From contig QNGE01000110.1 in assembly GCA_008508345.1 (NCBI GenBank), positions 1 through 64,000 on the forward strand: a stretch of 64,000 bases of DNA, read 5' to 3'. A model generated the notes under the pieces. It saw only the letters and a list, made by a program, of their open reading frames with translations, did not search any database and was not told where the DNA came from. The stretch comes from Paragonimus westermani (Eukaryota > Platyhelminthes > Trematoda > Plagiorchiida > Troglotrematidae). The position numbers and the translations under genes are program-made. This document shows positions 10,246-20,684 of this stretch, piece after piece (positions within the stretch are counted from its first letter, which is position 1; each line of letters starts with the position of its first letter).

Positions 10246-12770
10246 ATACGCTGTTCCCAAAGCTACCGGCAGTTTATTAGAAGTTAATCTTACTTTGGGC
10301 AGAAGTTCATCCATGTTTTTGCTAGTCAACACCAGACAACCAAGTTTTCACGTCTGGATGAACGTTACCGCTGGAGTTTAGTCCGGAATCTTTGGACCGT
10401 GAAGTAAACATCTCGAGCAATTCTGTTTATTTACCGGAATCATTCTCGGGTCCTAGGTGTGGTTTGCCTCAGACCAAACAGAGCCCGAAGCTCAGAGCGG
10501 CTACTGACAGCGCGTTATGAATCTATTCAGAAATCGGGTTCGTCAGGAATTTTATGTGGAATAGCGAGTGTTAGAATGTCATCTTGAATAAAAGACGGGA
10601 AACATTATGTGATTCTAGCGAAGTTTGATAGGTTGAACTCTTTACCACTTACCCCATCCCGGCTTGTAAATTAATGACTACCGGGATCCAATGAAAAACT
10701 ATGCACCAGCCTATGTCTAGTAAGTAATTCAGGCAGCAGCGCTGATCTAACAAGTCTTCTAAGTCCGTGGTAAGTGGAAGAAACAAATTCAAGGTTGACC
10801 ACAAACTATTCATATTTGCCTGCTCCAGTTTTGTGGCAATTTGTGCGATCTGATTCGTGCTACGTATGAACAACAACTACTTCAAGAATGGCGCTGTGGG
10901 TCTGGTGAGTTGTAGCGATATAATACATGAAAACATCAATGAAAACGTATTGCTAAACGGAAACGCCGTTTATGATCTTGGGTGTAATTTAGTTTATACG
11001 TCTTTCGTGCGACTGGTTTGAAAAGTCACCCTGAGCTGCGAAATGATTTGCCTTTGGGGTATTCAATAAGGTGCTCGGAAATGAGCTAGTCATTACACAT
11101 CTCGGTGCCAAACGTTCTAACATGTGAAGTGTGCAGATATTTACCGGACCAAAATTTGTTATAAGGGGCATGTGCATGAAACTGATTGTGTGCTTAGTTT
11201 AGGGAGTTGAACATCACTGCATCTGGTGGGGGTTTAACATTAAATGAACTTCATCTTGTTCTGATTTACCTCGCACAAATTATTACGCTATCCAAACCCG
11301 TGTGGCTGACTGAGGTTGTGCACATTACCTATACTTGCTATCAACATTTTGATTGACTACTATCGAAATCTGACCGGTTTCGTCCTCGTTTGAAACCCAT
11401 CACTTATCATGATGATTGCGGCTTCCGTAATGTCCAGAATATATATGGTCATATACATGGTTATGTTCGCCAACCACAATTTACACTGTTTCCATCCGAT
11501 CAACAAAGAGAACTCAGGTCGCATGCAGCAAACCAAATATCTTCAGCCAAAAGTGGCGTTATCTATGGACTGAACCAATCAATTACACTTTCATTCTTTT
11601 CATTCCAATCGTTTCGTTAACTTTATTTCGTGGCGCTCATGGAATTACTCGGTTCAACAGCCGGGCCCAAATATGTGTCAATAACAAGGAAAGAGTTTGG
11701 AATTTCACGGCTGATTCTATCCAATCCTCCGCCCAGTTTTTTCGCCACTTTTCTGCCACTCCATTGGATCACATCAAAAGTCAGCAGTCCAAGAGCGATT
11801 TATTGCGCAATCGCGGTTATTTCGCACACTACAGCACGAACCAGTAATGAATTATTTGGATTTGTCATGAGTGAAATAAAACCTGTGCTTTTTAATAGTG
11901 ATCAAAACGGTTGAGACTTGCAAACAATTTCTCATGCACACCGGTTTGTAAGCAGTTATCAAAATCCCTAAACCAAATTGAGACCATTTAAGGATTGTCA
12001 TTCTAAAATGACGAACTGTCAATCCAGTTTAGCAGTTCCTTATCTTCAGTCAATAGGTCAGCTGTGAAACAATTTCCTCAGTAGTATGGCAGACTTATTC
12101 ACTGTGAAGTAGTCCTCTTACGAAACTCCTTTATTTTCACTTGTTTACAACGAGCGAGAGGAACCGGTCGAGTTACGAAGTCGGGCAATGCGCCTGAAAC
12201 TTTAAGAGCAAAACCTATTATCCAAAAGTATGTATTTGAATTTAGAGGCATGTTGAGACCGTGATCGTTTAGTGAGGTCCTCGGGTTGGCAGTTGGTAGC
12301 AACTACCCACGGAGGTAGTTTGTTGACTATACGCAATACTGGGACCCAACAAGTGTTTTCCGTACAAACTCTACGAATTTTGTTTTGCAGGATGTGTGAA
12401 CGACGTTAGAACCTAATGGAAGAGCTAACCTAGAAATTCATATAACCCTTTGCACGCAAGATCATGGAAAATTATTTCTATCATACCGTTTGACCGAATG
12501 CGGTGCAAACGATTTCCCTTCATTTACATAGAATTGGAATTGAACTAAGTCAAACTTGGGGGCATAATACACGGATAGCATAGAACAGCAAAAGTTTTCC
12601 CAATTGGCACATTCTTCTACCACAGCATAAATGAAACGCAAATGCCTCTTGGGAAACACGCTAGTCTTGAGGAAGATTAATGCGACATGTATAAATATTG
12701 GTTGTTGTAACACTGGGATCGTCTTGAATGTTATCGCATCAGCGAAACTTGAGTAAGATACATGTTCACA
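10246..12770. other. Unrecognised inner part of left arm
   Basis: About 2.5 kb duplicated exactly (by eye) in the right arm. Open frames of 60-94 codons occur on both strands with no family motif. A 149-codon minus frame (12462-12911) crosses the inner border of the arm. It is truncated at the border in the right arm, to 83 codons from its internal methionine. I see nothing that explains why this block was duplicated. Confidence 0.5.
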
Positions 12771-15700
12771 AATATCCTTATATATATATGCCGCATAGAA
12801 TTCTTTCTCAAGTTTGACGAAAGTGTTTGCAGAAACAAACGTACCCATGGCAACAAGATATGTATTGTTTGCGTTACAAAACACGGGCGAATATTGTGAA
12901 TACGGAGACACACTTACAGGAAGTTTTTTAAATCAACATTTTGCGAAGTGCCTGGTAGAACTGTTTGTACTTTCAGACAATTGACTGCACATGCTCAGCA
13001 GTCAGTCTAAATGTACGTTAGTTCTTAGCTAATCAGATACTACATTTATCCTGCAGCTAAATGAATGCTGCACGCGATAATTTGTGCAAAATCATTCCAT
13101 TCTTTAAACAAGCAATATACAAACGCTGATAAACCGGCTGTTAGTAACCACCGCGAAAGGTTTGAGCCACGAAGTTGCCTTCAACATCCAGAATTATGCT
13201 GCAATCAGAGTGTACATTAGTCAAAATACCCAGCATTGTCACGACAAGAAAACTTTCGTGTACCCTTCATTGCAACGTACTGTAAGATCGCTTCCGGCTT
13301 GGTGTCTATTGATAAATTGTAACTGGAGGACATAGATTAGGTAATACAATTAATTGTGTGTGAGTGCATTTGGGATATTATTCCCGCTGCTGGATTGTTG
13401 GACAACCAGATATACCGGGCGGTAGCAGGTCTCCGAAACATCCTGCGGAACAAAGCTAGAGACCTCCCGGCAGGAATATACACGCAAATTGTGTCTATTT
13501 GGGACACCTCACTATTTTGCTTATGTTATCTGACTGGGTCCAGGTAACCATAATGAAATTATTGTCGAATGAATTGGTCGGGTTTACTTTTTGGCACTGA
13601 TTAGGTCAGCACGGTGTGTGCATATACACTGTAGTGGATTGTGTCGCCCGACTGATGTGGCATTCATCTAATGGATTTGTGACTAGGTAGTTCATGCCTC
13701 ACTGTTTCGTTAGAACAATCTGTAACTGGTGGGTCTTACAGATGCGAACTGGCCCCAAATATTAGCTTGAGGGTGACAAACTAAAGTAAACCGAGGAAGT
13801 CAAATGGTGTTATCTTTAAGGTACTGGATGAAAGGTTGCGTATTATCCTTCCCAAAAACTATTTGAGCGAGATGAACATTTTGAGTTGTTTTTGAGCAGT
13901 AAGTTGACAATATAACTGAGTGAACCTCATTTGACATCCTTTATGTTGCTACTGTGAGTCGGGTAAACATGGTGGTTCTAGTGGAACAGGTTAAAACGTT
14001 AATGTGTACGTTTTTAGACTTTAAAGTTTATTTCCCTATTGTTAGCGAGGTACTAAATAGCAGGAGATTGCCAATCGTAGAACAAGAGCCAAAATTGAAA
14101 CTAAACACACAGGCGAGATATACGGCTATAGCATGCGTTAGTCCGTCAGTATCGACGTAGCCATGAGAGTCATGGTAACAATGATGTATTTCTGCATGCA
14201 TAGAAGATGACACTGAATCCTCGCAACAACTGCCGCAGTGCAACGAAACAACTAGAATACACCAGTAGTGCAACCAACTATGATTACCTGTGTAGAGTCC
14301 AAATGACGATGGTCTTCCTGGAGACGACGAGTGATCACTAACGTTGGTGGTCTGAGTAGTTTGCTATTTTCATACATGCCCGCTAGCGTGTGCTTCCACC
14401 GCGGGCTTCCTCATCATTGCTAGGATGTGTTCTGAGTTTCGGAAATTCGATTGCTGTTCCGTTATATCAGCATAGTCTACGTGGAAACTATATAAAAATC
14501 GGTGAATAGTGCAGGTGCTAGCGAACGATGACAGCTGATGTTTTAACTATGAAATTGTAATTTGACTTTTGGTGCAGTTTTATGCAACATCTGCGACCTT
14601 GTACGTTTGTCGAACAACAGCTTTCAAATTGCCTTGTATTGACGTACTGACGTCATCTCGTTTGTAGGGAAATTATATGAAGGGCTTTGACCCTTGGCAA
14701 CAACCTCACTATTTGCTTGGGAGGATTCTCATTGGAAAACTTCGAGGTAGGTGACCTCGGATATTCGGTGTCCAGGTGAACCTTCCTAATCAAGCGTAGT
14801 TGAGTATTCATCGTATCCTGAGTATAGATCGCCAGTTTACATGCAGCTGAGGAGACTCCCTGCTGTAGCAAGAATCTGTCAAGATGTAAATTTTGGTGTT
14901 GTTGCACTAGACTGAACATAGAAATGAACCGTCAATCTTTCGAGTAATCCAAAAATGGAGAGTGACACCTGCATCCTTGTTCAGAAAGCAGTATGAAATC
15001 ACAGCACATTCGGTTCTGCCCAAAGGTATATGGTGTATTTTTGTCACCAGTCATAGGTAGCGTGTCCTCAGTGTAATGTAGAAATTTAGGTCTCGATGAC
15101 ATTTTCTCGTAATAGATTTTCTAGATAAGAATATCAGCCACGATAAATACCAAGGGATCTTCAATGAGTAAGCCATCGATTTGTCTACAACCTTTCGCTG
15201 GGATTAGAGATTCACATCCGAATTGCTCGAAAGATGCTGTCGTTCGAGTTAGGACGTTGGAATAGGCATGTTGGGTTCATCTGCGGTAATGTAATCACAC
15301 ATCATCTGAATAGTTCTGTGTAGAGTACACATGTGAACAACCAGCCATGTTAGTCATCTATTTCATAGGAAGATTACGTATTTCATGAGTGCCTCATCGG
15401 CCCTAATACCTTGGCAGTTAACCTTGTTGCCAGGTGTTGTGATGAGTTAGAAGCTGACAAATCTGGTCGAATGAGCACAACTTCTCTGTAAAATGTCACC
15501 TATTTTTTCCGGAACCGGGCGTGAGTGTAATAATTTGCACATTCGCAAGTCGAAAAACTTCCATTTCTAATAAGCAAGAAAACAATCAGCGGCTGCTTTT
15601 TGTAACTGCAGTATACTTGAGCGAACTTATCGCAGCATACGCCCACGTGTAGCAGCAATAAAATATGTCGATGTACGGTCGGTCAACAAGGCCGGATACG

Positions 15701-15849
15701 AACTTGATCTAACGATCTGATGGGTAGACTAGAGACAACGAAACCGTGACACCGGCCAAGCAGGAAAAACTGTGATTATCAACTTATCACAATTCATTGG
15801 TTTCACCGTGTGCAAGATGCACTTATTCATGTGAGTTAGAGATAGAGAA
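12771..15849. other. Spacer of the inverted duplication, unrecognised part
   Basis: Present once in the window. No supported gene: frames at 13356-13547, 13954-14160 and 14653-14919 show no motif. Around 14290-14420 the sequence is somewhat richer in G and C. Its content does not resemble either arm. Confidence 0.45.
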
Positions 15850-16110
15850 ACGAAAACGTGTAAAACAGATAGTTAACAGGTATGTTGATGAGATCTGAGT
15901 TAAAAGACGGAAAATAAGTGGCCGAATTACACATGGTAAATATGTGCGTACTTAAAAGTACCCAGATGAAACAATGCATCAACCTTCAGAGAACAGTCAA
16001 GAAAAACAGACTACACGATTTATTGCCAGGAGAAGACCACCGCATCTCATCAGGTATACGCTGTGGTGTTGGTGTTTATATGTCAGCATCAAACAAAGTG
16101 ATTGAGCAGA
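15850..16110 (+). pseudogene. LINE endonuclease-like fossil in the spacer
   Basis: The plus frame that becomes open at 15918 reads M-C-V-L-K-S-T-Q-M and, about 30 residues on, S-S-G-I-R-C-G-V-G-V-Y-M-S. In flatworm LINE endonucleases the corresponding order is V-C-C-L-x-E-T-R, then S-G-V-x-G-V-G-x-A-L-S. Upstream (15850-15917) the same frame has stops but an N-V box at a plausible distance. The match covers two motifs in the right order and spacing, so a decayed LINE 5' piece is likely but not certain. A PLE fossil on the same strand begins about 80 bases downstream. Confidence 0.42.
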
Positions 16111-16189
16111 AGTCCAAGAATATGTACACATACAACCCGCCCACACACACAGCTCGCACGCACGCGGACAAGCAATGACGTTGTTTGTT

Positions 16190-16755
16190 TACCCCCGATA
16201 GACCGCACAGTCGAAAGATTTTTTAGAGAATGACCAAATGGACTGGCCAGTATCTAAGCTTCAACAGCTGTATGCCAGTTCAAGAAAAACACGCATTGGT
16301 TTGTACTTTGTTTCATCATGTCAGAAGAAATATGCACTTCAGACAATTTACACCGCGAACTGCATCATTTGGAATCAGTTCTGCAATCCAATGGTTATCC
16401 CCGTGTATCCATCGAGTGACCAGGCTGTATCAAGACAACAAGTTACATCCAAAACGGAACATCACCGTACAGCTAGCCTAGAAAGGTGATGAAGCAATGA
16501 AGCAAATCAGTCGACCATTTTGACCAGCAGTTCGTCGAACATTCTACTCAAGCCCACAAAGATACCATATTCAACCGGCCGAATAACAATCACCGCGGTG
16601 AAACTGCCATTACATCCGTAAACCGAACATCAGAGTAAACACCAGTTTCGATGTGAACGCCAGCTCGCATGGGTGGGCAGAACGTAATGACAGTTGCGAA
16701 ACAAGATGGCCGAGATAGTTCCAGATTGGGTTGATAGTCAGATGAAACAGGACAC
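16190..16755 (+). pseudogene. PLE fossil (linker and first half of GIY-YIG) ending at right-arm border
   Basis: Frame one (from 16230) gives K-W-T-G-Q-Y-L-S-F-N-S, L-V-C-T-L-F-H-H-V-R-R. A second frame continues with I-C-T-S-D-N-L, L-E-S-V-L-Q-S-N-G-Y-P (to about 16405). Later frames give K-G-D (about 16487), Y-Q-F-R-C with G-R-T and Q-L-R-N-K-M-A-E-I-V-P-D-W-V (16635-16740). These correspond one to one with the intact PLE: linker, F-K-G-D, V-Y-Q-F-T-C, I-G-R-T, Q-L-S-Q-R-V-A-E-H-I-P-K-W-L. Several frameshifts and stops show it is old. It stops in mid-domain at 16755, and the duplicated arm starts at 16756. I did not find the missing half next to either arm. Confidence 0.65.
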
Positions 16756-19280
16756 TGTGAACATGTATCTTACTCAAGTTTCGCTGATGCGATAACATTC
16801 AAGACGATCCCAGTGTTACAACAACCAATATTTATACATGTCGCATTAATCTTCCTCAAGACTAGCGTGTTTCCCAAGAGGCATTTGCGTTTCATTTATG
16901 CTGTGGTAGAAGAATGTGCCAATTGGGAAAACTTTTGCTGTTCTATGCTATCCGTGTATTATGCCCCCAAGTTTGACTTAGTTCAATTCCAATTCTATGT
17001 AAATGAAGGGAAATCGTTTGCACCGCATTCGGTCAAACGGTATGATAGAAATAATTTTCCATGATCTTGCGTGCAAAGGGTTATATGAATTTCTAGGTTA
17101 GCTCTTCCATTAGGTTCTAACGTCGTTCACACATCCTGCAAAACAAAATTCGTAGAGTTTGTACGGAAAACACTTGTTGGGTCCCAGTATTGCGTATAGT
17201 CAACAAACTACCTCCGTGGGTAGTTGCTACCAACTGCCAACCCGAGGACCTCACTAAACGATCACGGTCTCAACATGCCTCTAAATTCAAATACATACTT
17301 TTGGATAATAGGTTTTGCTCTTAAAGTTTCAGGCGCATTGCCCGACTTCGTAACTCGACCGGTTCCTCTCGCTCGTTGTAAACAAGTGAAAATAAAGGAG
17401 TTTCGTAAGAGGACTACTTCACAGTGAATAAGTCTGCCATACTACTGAGGAAATTGTTTCACAGCTGACCTATTGACTGAAGATAAGGAACTGCTAAACT
17501 GGATTGACAGTTCGTCATTTTAGAATGACAATCCTTAAATGGTCTCAATTTGGTTTAGGGATTTTGATAACTGCTTACAAACCGGTGTGCATGAGAAATT
17601 GTTTGCAAGTCTCAACCGTTTTGATCACTATTAAAAAGCACAGGTTTTATTTCACTCATGACAAATCCAAATAATTCATTACTGGTTCGTGCTGTAGTGT
17701 GCGAAATAACCGCGATTGCGCAATAAATCGCTCTTGGACTGCTGACTTTTGATGTGATCCAATGGAGTGGCAGAAAAGTGGCGAAAAAACTGGGCGGAGG
17801 ATTGGATAGAATCAGCCGTGAAATTCCAAACTCTTTCCTTGTTATTGACACATATTTGGGCCCGGCTGTTGAACCGAGTAATTCCATGAGCGCCACGAAA
17901 TAAAGTTAACGAAACGATTGGAATGAAAAGAATGAAAGTGTAATTGATTGGTTCAGTCCATAGATAACGCCACTTTTGGCTGAAGATATTTGGTTTGCTG
18001 CATGCGACCTGAGTTCTCTTTGTTGATCGGATGGAAACAGTGTAAATTGTGGTTGGCGAACATAACCATGTATATGACCATATATATTCTGGACATTACG
18101 GAAGCCGCAATCATCATGATAAGTGATGGGTTTCAAACGAGGACGAAACCGGTCAGATTTCGATAGTAGTCAATCAAAATGTTGATAGCAAGTATAGGTA
18201 ATGTGCACAACCTCAGTCAGCCACACGGGTTTGGATAGCGTAATAATTTGTGCGAGGTAAATCAGAACAAGATGAAGTTCATTTAATGTTAAACCCCCAC
18301 CAGATGCAGTGATGTTCAACTCCCTAAACTAAGCACACAATCAGTTTCATGCACATGCCCCTTATAACAAATTTTGGTCCGGTAAATATCTGCACACTTC
18401 ACATGTTAGAACGTTTGGCACCGAGATGTGTAATGACTAGCTCATTTCCGAGCACCTTATTGAATACCCCAAAGGCAAATCATTTCGCAGCTCAGGGTGA
18501 CTTTTCAAACCAGTCGCACGAAAGACGTATAAACTAAATTACACCCAAGATCATAAACGGCGTTTCCGTTTAGCAATACGTTTTCATTGATGTTTTCATG
18601 TATTATATCGCTACAACTCACCAGACCCACAGCGCCATTCTTGAAGTAGTTGTTGTTCATACGTAGCACGAATCAGATCGCACAAATTGCCACAAAACTG
18701 GAGCAGGCAAATATGAATAGTTTGTGGTCAACCTTGAATTTGTTTCTTCCACTTACCACGGACTTAGAAGACTTGTTAGATCAGCGCTGCTGCCTGAATT
18801 ACTTACTAGACATAGGCTGGTGCATAGTTTTTCATTGGATCCCGGTAGTCATTAATTTACAAGCCGGGATGGGGTAAGTGGTAAAGAGTTCAACCTATCA
18901 AACTTCGCTAGAATCACATAATGTTTCCCGTCTTTTATTCAAGATGACATTCTAACACTCGCTATTCCACATAAAATTCCTGACGAACCCGATTTCTGAA
19001 TAGATTCATAACGCGCTGTCAGTAGCCGCTCTGAGCTTCGGGCTCTGTTTGGTCTGAGGCAAACCACACCTAGGACCCGAGAATGATTCCGGTAAATAAA
19101 CAGAATTGCTCGAGATGTTTACTTCACGGTCCAAAGATTCCGGACTAAACTCCAGCGGTAACGTTCATCCAGACGTGAAAACTTGGTTGTCTGGTGTTGA
19201 CTAGCAAAAACATGGATGAACTTCTGCCCAAAGTAAGATTAACTTCTAATAAACTGCCGGTAGCTTTGGGAACAGCGTAT
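16756..19280. other. Unrecognised inner part of right arm
   Basis: Mirror of 10246-12770 and identical to it as far as I could read. Open frames here (16813-17064, 17224-17427, 17612-17896, 17906-18136, 18349-18537, 18650-18877) are the same peptides as in the left arm. That agreement reflects duplication, not selection, so it is no evidence for coding. Confidence 0.5.
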
Positions 19281-19486
19281 ATTTCCACTTAACATAGTCA
19301 GTAATATTTGGTTCCACAGTTAGTTGTAATACTTCATCAGGGCAAAAAGAAGGCATATATTGCGATATGTTAACTTTTCATTTACTCTCATCAGTCGCAA
19401 ACGTAAAACATGCCAGTTATATACATCAAATATCTAACGACACACAGGGACTAGACACACTTGCAAGCACACCACTTATTATGTAA
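19281..19486 (-). mobile_element. PLE 3' untranslated tail (right arm)
   Basis: Exact mirror of 10040-10245. On the minus strand it follows the TGA of the 271-codon frame and holds the same two CTGATGA boxes, seen on the plus strand as TCATCAG at 19388-19394 and 19334-19340. It is related to the older tail at 7635-7845. Confidence 0.6.
19360..19400 (-). ncRNA. Hammerhead-like motif candidate in PLE tail (right arm)
   Basis: Identical to 10126-10166 on the opposite strand: complementary hexamers TTGCGA and TCGCAA enclosing CTGATGA and GAAA. The case and the doubts are the same: boxes and an outer stem are present, stem II is not convincing. Confidence 0.35.
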
Positions 19487-20302
19487 TCATGACCATGGCA
19501 ACCCGACCGGTTGTTTCAACCACTTCTGTGCACATAACGTCGGTTGGTAAGTTCGAATGAGAATCGCTTCGCAAAAGGCTAGTAACTTCGGATTTCGGTT
19601 GCGCAACAGTATCTTGAATGAGTTAACCGGGTCAACTTGATGACCTGTTGTCATGAGATGTTTTGCAATCGATGACGTTGGATTTCGAGTAGTCAATGCG
19701 TCAAGTTGGGACTGGTGCGTCATCTGATGTTTCAACCACTTCGGGATGTGTTCCGCGACTCGCTGTGATAGTTGTCGGTCTGTTCTGCCTATGTAAACGT
19801 CACTGCAACTGCAAGTGAACTGGTACACAACATGGGAGACAGAACAGTTTGACAAACTACTTTTGCGTTTTCGGAGAACTGGTCCACTAGTGGTATGAAA
19901 TAAGCGCAACTGCGCAGCCGCATACGTTCGAGCTAGGGCTGATTTTAATTTGTGCTTTATGTCATTGGATAGATGATCACCCTTGAATGGCAAGAATAGG
20001 CAAACATCCTTCTTTTGAACCGTCAGTACAGGCTCAGAGCTCTTCTTCACCGTATTATGTGCATCAATGAATTTGTCGGGGTATCCATTTGTTAGTAAAG
20101 TTCGCCTCAACAACTCCTGTTCTGTCTTCAGAGTGTCCGGAGTACAAATACGTTTGGCTCTCTGAAACAGTGTCTTAACTAAACCCCGTTTGTATGCAAT
20201 AGGATCATAACTAGAAAACTGCAGATATTGGCCACCCCACGTTGCTTTGCGGTGATCTGAGCGTTGTAATACTGTCGCCCAATCCCTTATCGTTGAATGC
20301 AT
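19487..20302 (-). CDS. PLE linker plus GIY-YIG endonuclease frame, 271 codons, open
   Basis: This is the longest open frame in the window. Residues 19-29 (K-A-T-W-G-G-Q-Y-L-Q-F), 72-79 (N-G-Y-P-D-K-F-I) and 106-109 (F-K-G-D) are linker motifs that follow reverse transcriptase in Penelope-like elements. The GIY-YIG nuclease follows: V-V-Y with Tyr160, C-S-C at 164-166, Tyr170-Ile-Gly-Arg-Thr, Arg181, Glu184-His185, S-S-I-A-K-H at 210-215, T-G-H at 219-221, and Glu245 as the likely metal-binding Glu. Where many family members have Asn near the end, this one has Cys257 (T-L-C-A-Q). In the family this domain nicks DNA for target-primed reverse transcription. The ATG is simply the first in the frame. 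The natural protein would continue upstream into reverse transcriptase, of which only an out-of-frame M-D-V piece remains, so the element is not autonomous. There is no sign of a promoter. Confidence 0.7.
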   Translation of the reverse strand: MHSTIRDWATVLQRSDHRKATWGGQYLQFSSYDPIAYKRGLVKTLFQRAKRICTPDTLKTEQELLRRTLLTNGYPDKFIDAHNTVKKSSEPVLTVQKKDVCLFLPFKGDHLSNDIKHKLKSALARTYAAAQLRLFHTTSGPVLRKRKSSLSNCSVSHVVYQFTCSCSDVYIGRTDRQLSQRVAEHIPKWLKHQMTHQSQLDALTTRNPTSSIAKHLMTTGHQVDPVNSFKILLRNRNPKLLAFCEAILIRTYQPTLCAQKWLKQPVGLPWS

Positions 20303-20465
20303 GCGTTGCTTGTCGAATGGTAATCACATCCATTATTAGGTCTGTCTGTATAATGTGAGTACGGGTCGTCATCGATTAGAAGGGGATTAACGACCAGTTC
20401 TGCTGCTTGCCCAATAATTCTTCCCGATGCAACTCAATAAGCAAACAGCTAGACGGCTCAAATTT

Positions 20466-20684
20466 GGCTGTTTAATCAAGCTAATGTTTGACTACACCCA
20501 GTAAGAGAAGTTTCCCTCCTGTATAAAGCTGAGGTAGTCAGTCTCAAAGTGAAATCAATGACCTCCAGCTTTCTGGTTGCACTGTTTTTGATGGAATTGC
20601 TGTGCTCTCAAGGGTGCTATATTGGGATGTGCGCAGGACTGTTAACAACCAAGATACTGACCTCACATTGAGCGTGACAAAATC
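20466..20684 (-). pseudogene. LINE endonuclease-like fragment (right arm)
   Basis: Mirror of 8842-9060, identical by eye. The minus-strand frame 20544-20813 carries T-L-N-V-R-S-V, then E-S-T-A-I-P-S. It lies upstream of the PLE portion on the same strand, as in the left arm and, with different sequence, in the spacer. Confidence 0.35.

Larger units (their letters stand above)
8655..12770 (+). repeat. Left arm of 12.2-kb inverted duplication (4116 bp)
   Basis: This segment is the reverse complement of 16756-20871, with position p matching 29526-p throughout and no gap. By line-by-line reading I found 16 differences: at 8712, 9431, 9445, 9488, 9491, 9495, 9507, 9513, 9522, 9553, 9562, 9586, 9592, 9655, 9688 and 9821. 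I saw none between 9822 and 12770. The borders are sharp. At 8654/20872 and 12771/16755 the match ends at once. The arm holds a LINE-endonuclease-like piece, a PLE 3' portion and unrecognised sequence. It may be a true recent inverted duplication or an assembly error. Confidence 0.95.

Noticed and set aside
10649..12302. Open frames conserved identically in both arms
   Set aside because: Identity comes from the recent duplication of DNA, so it says nothing about coding.
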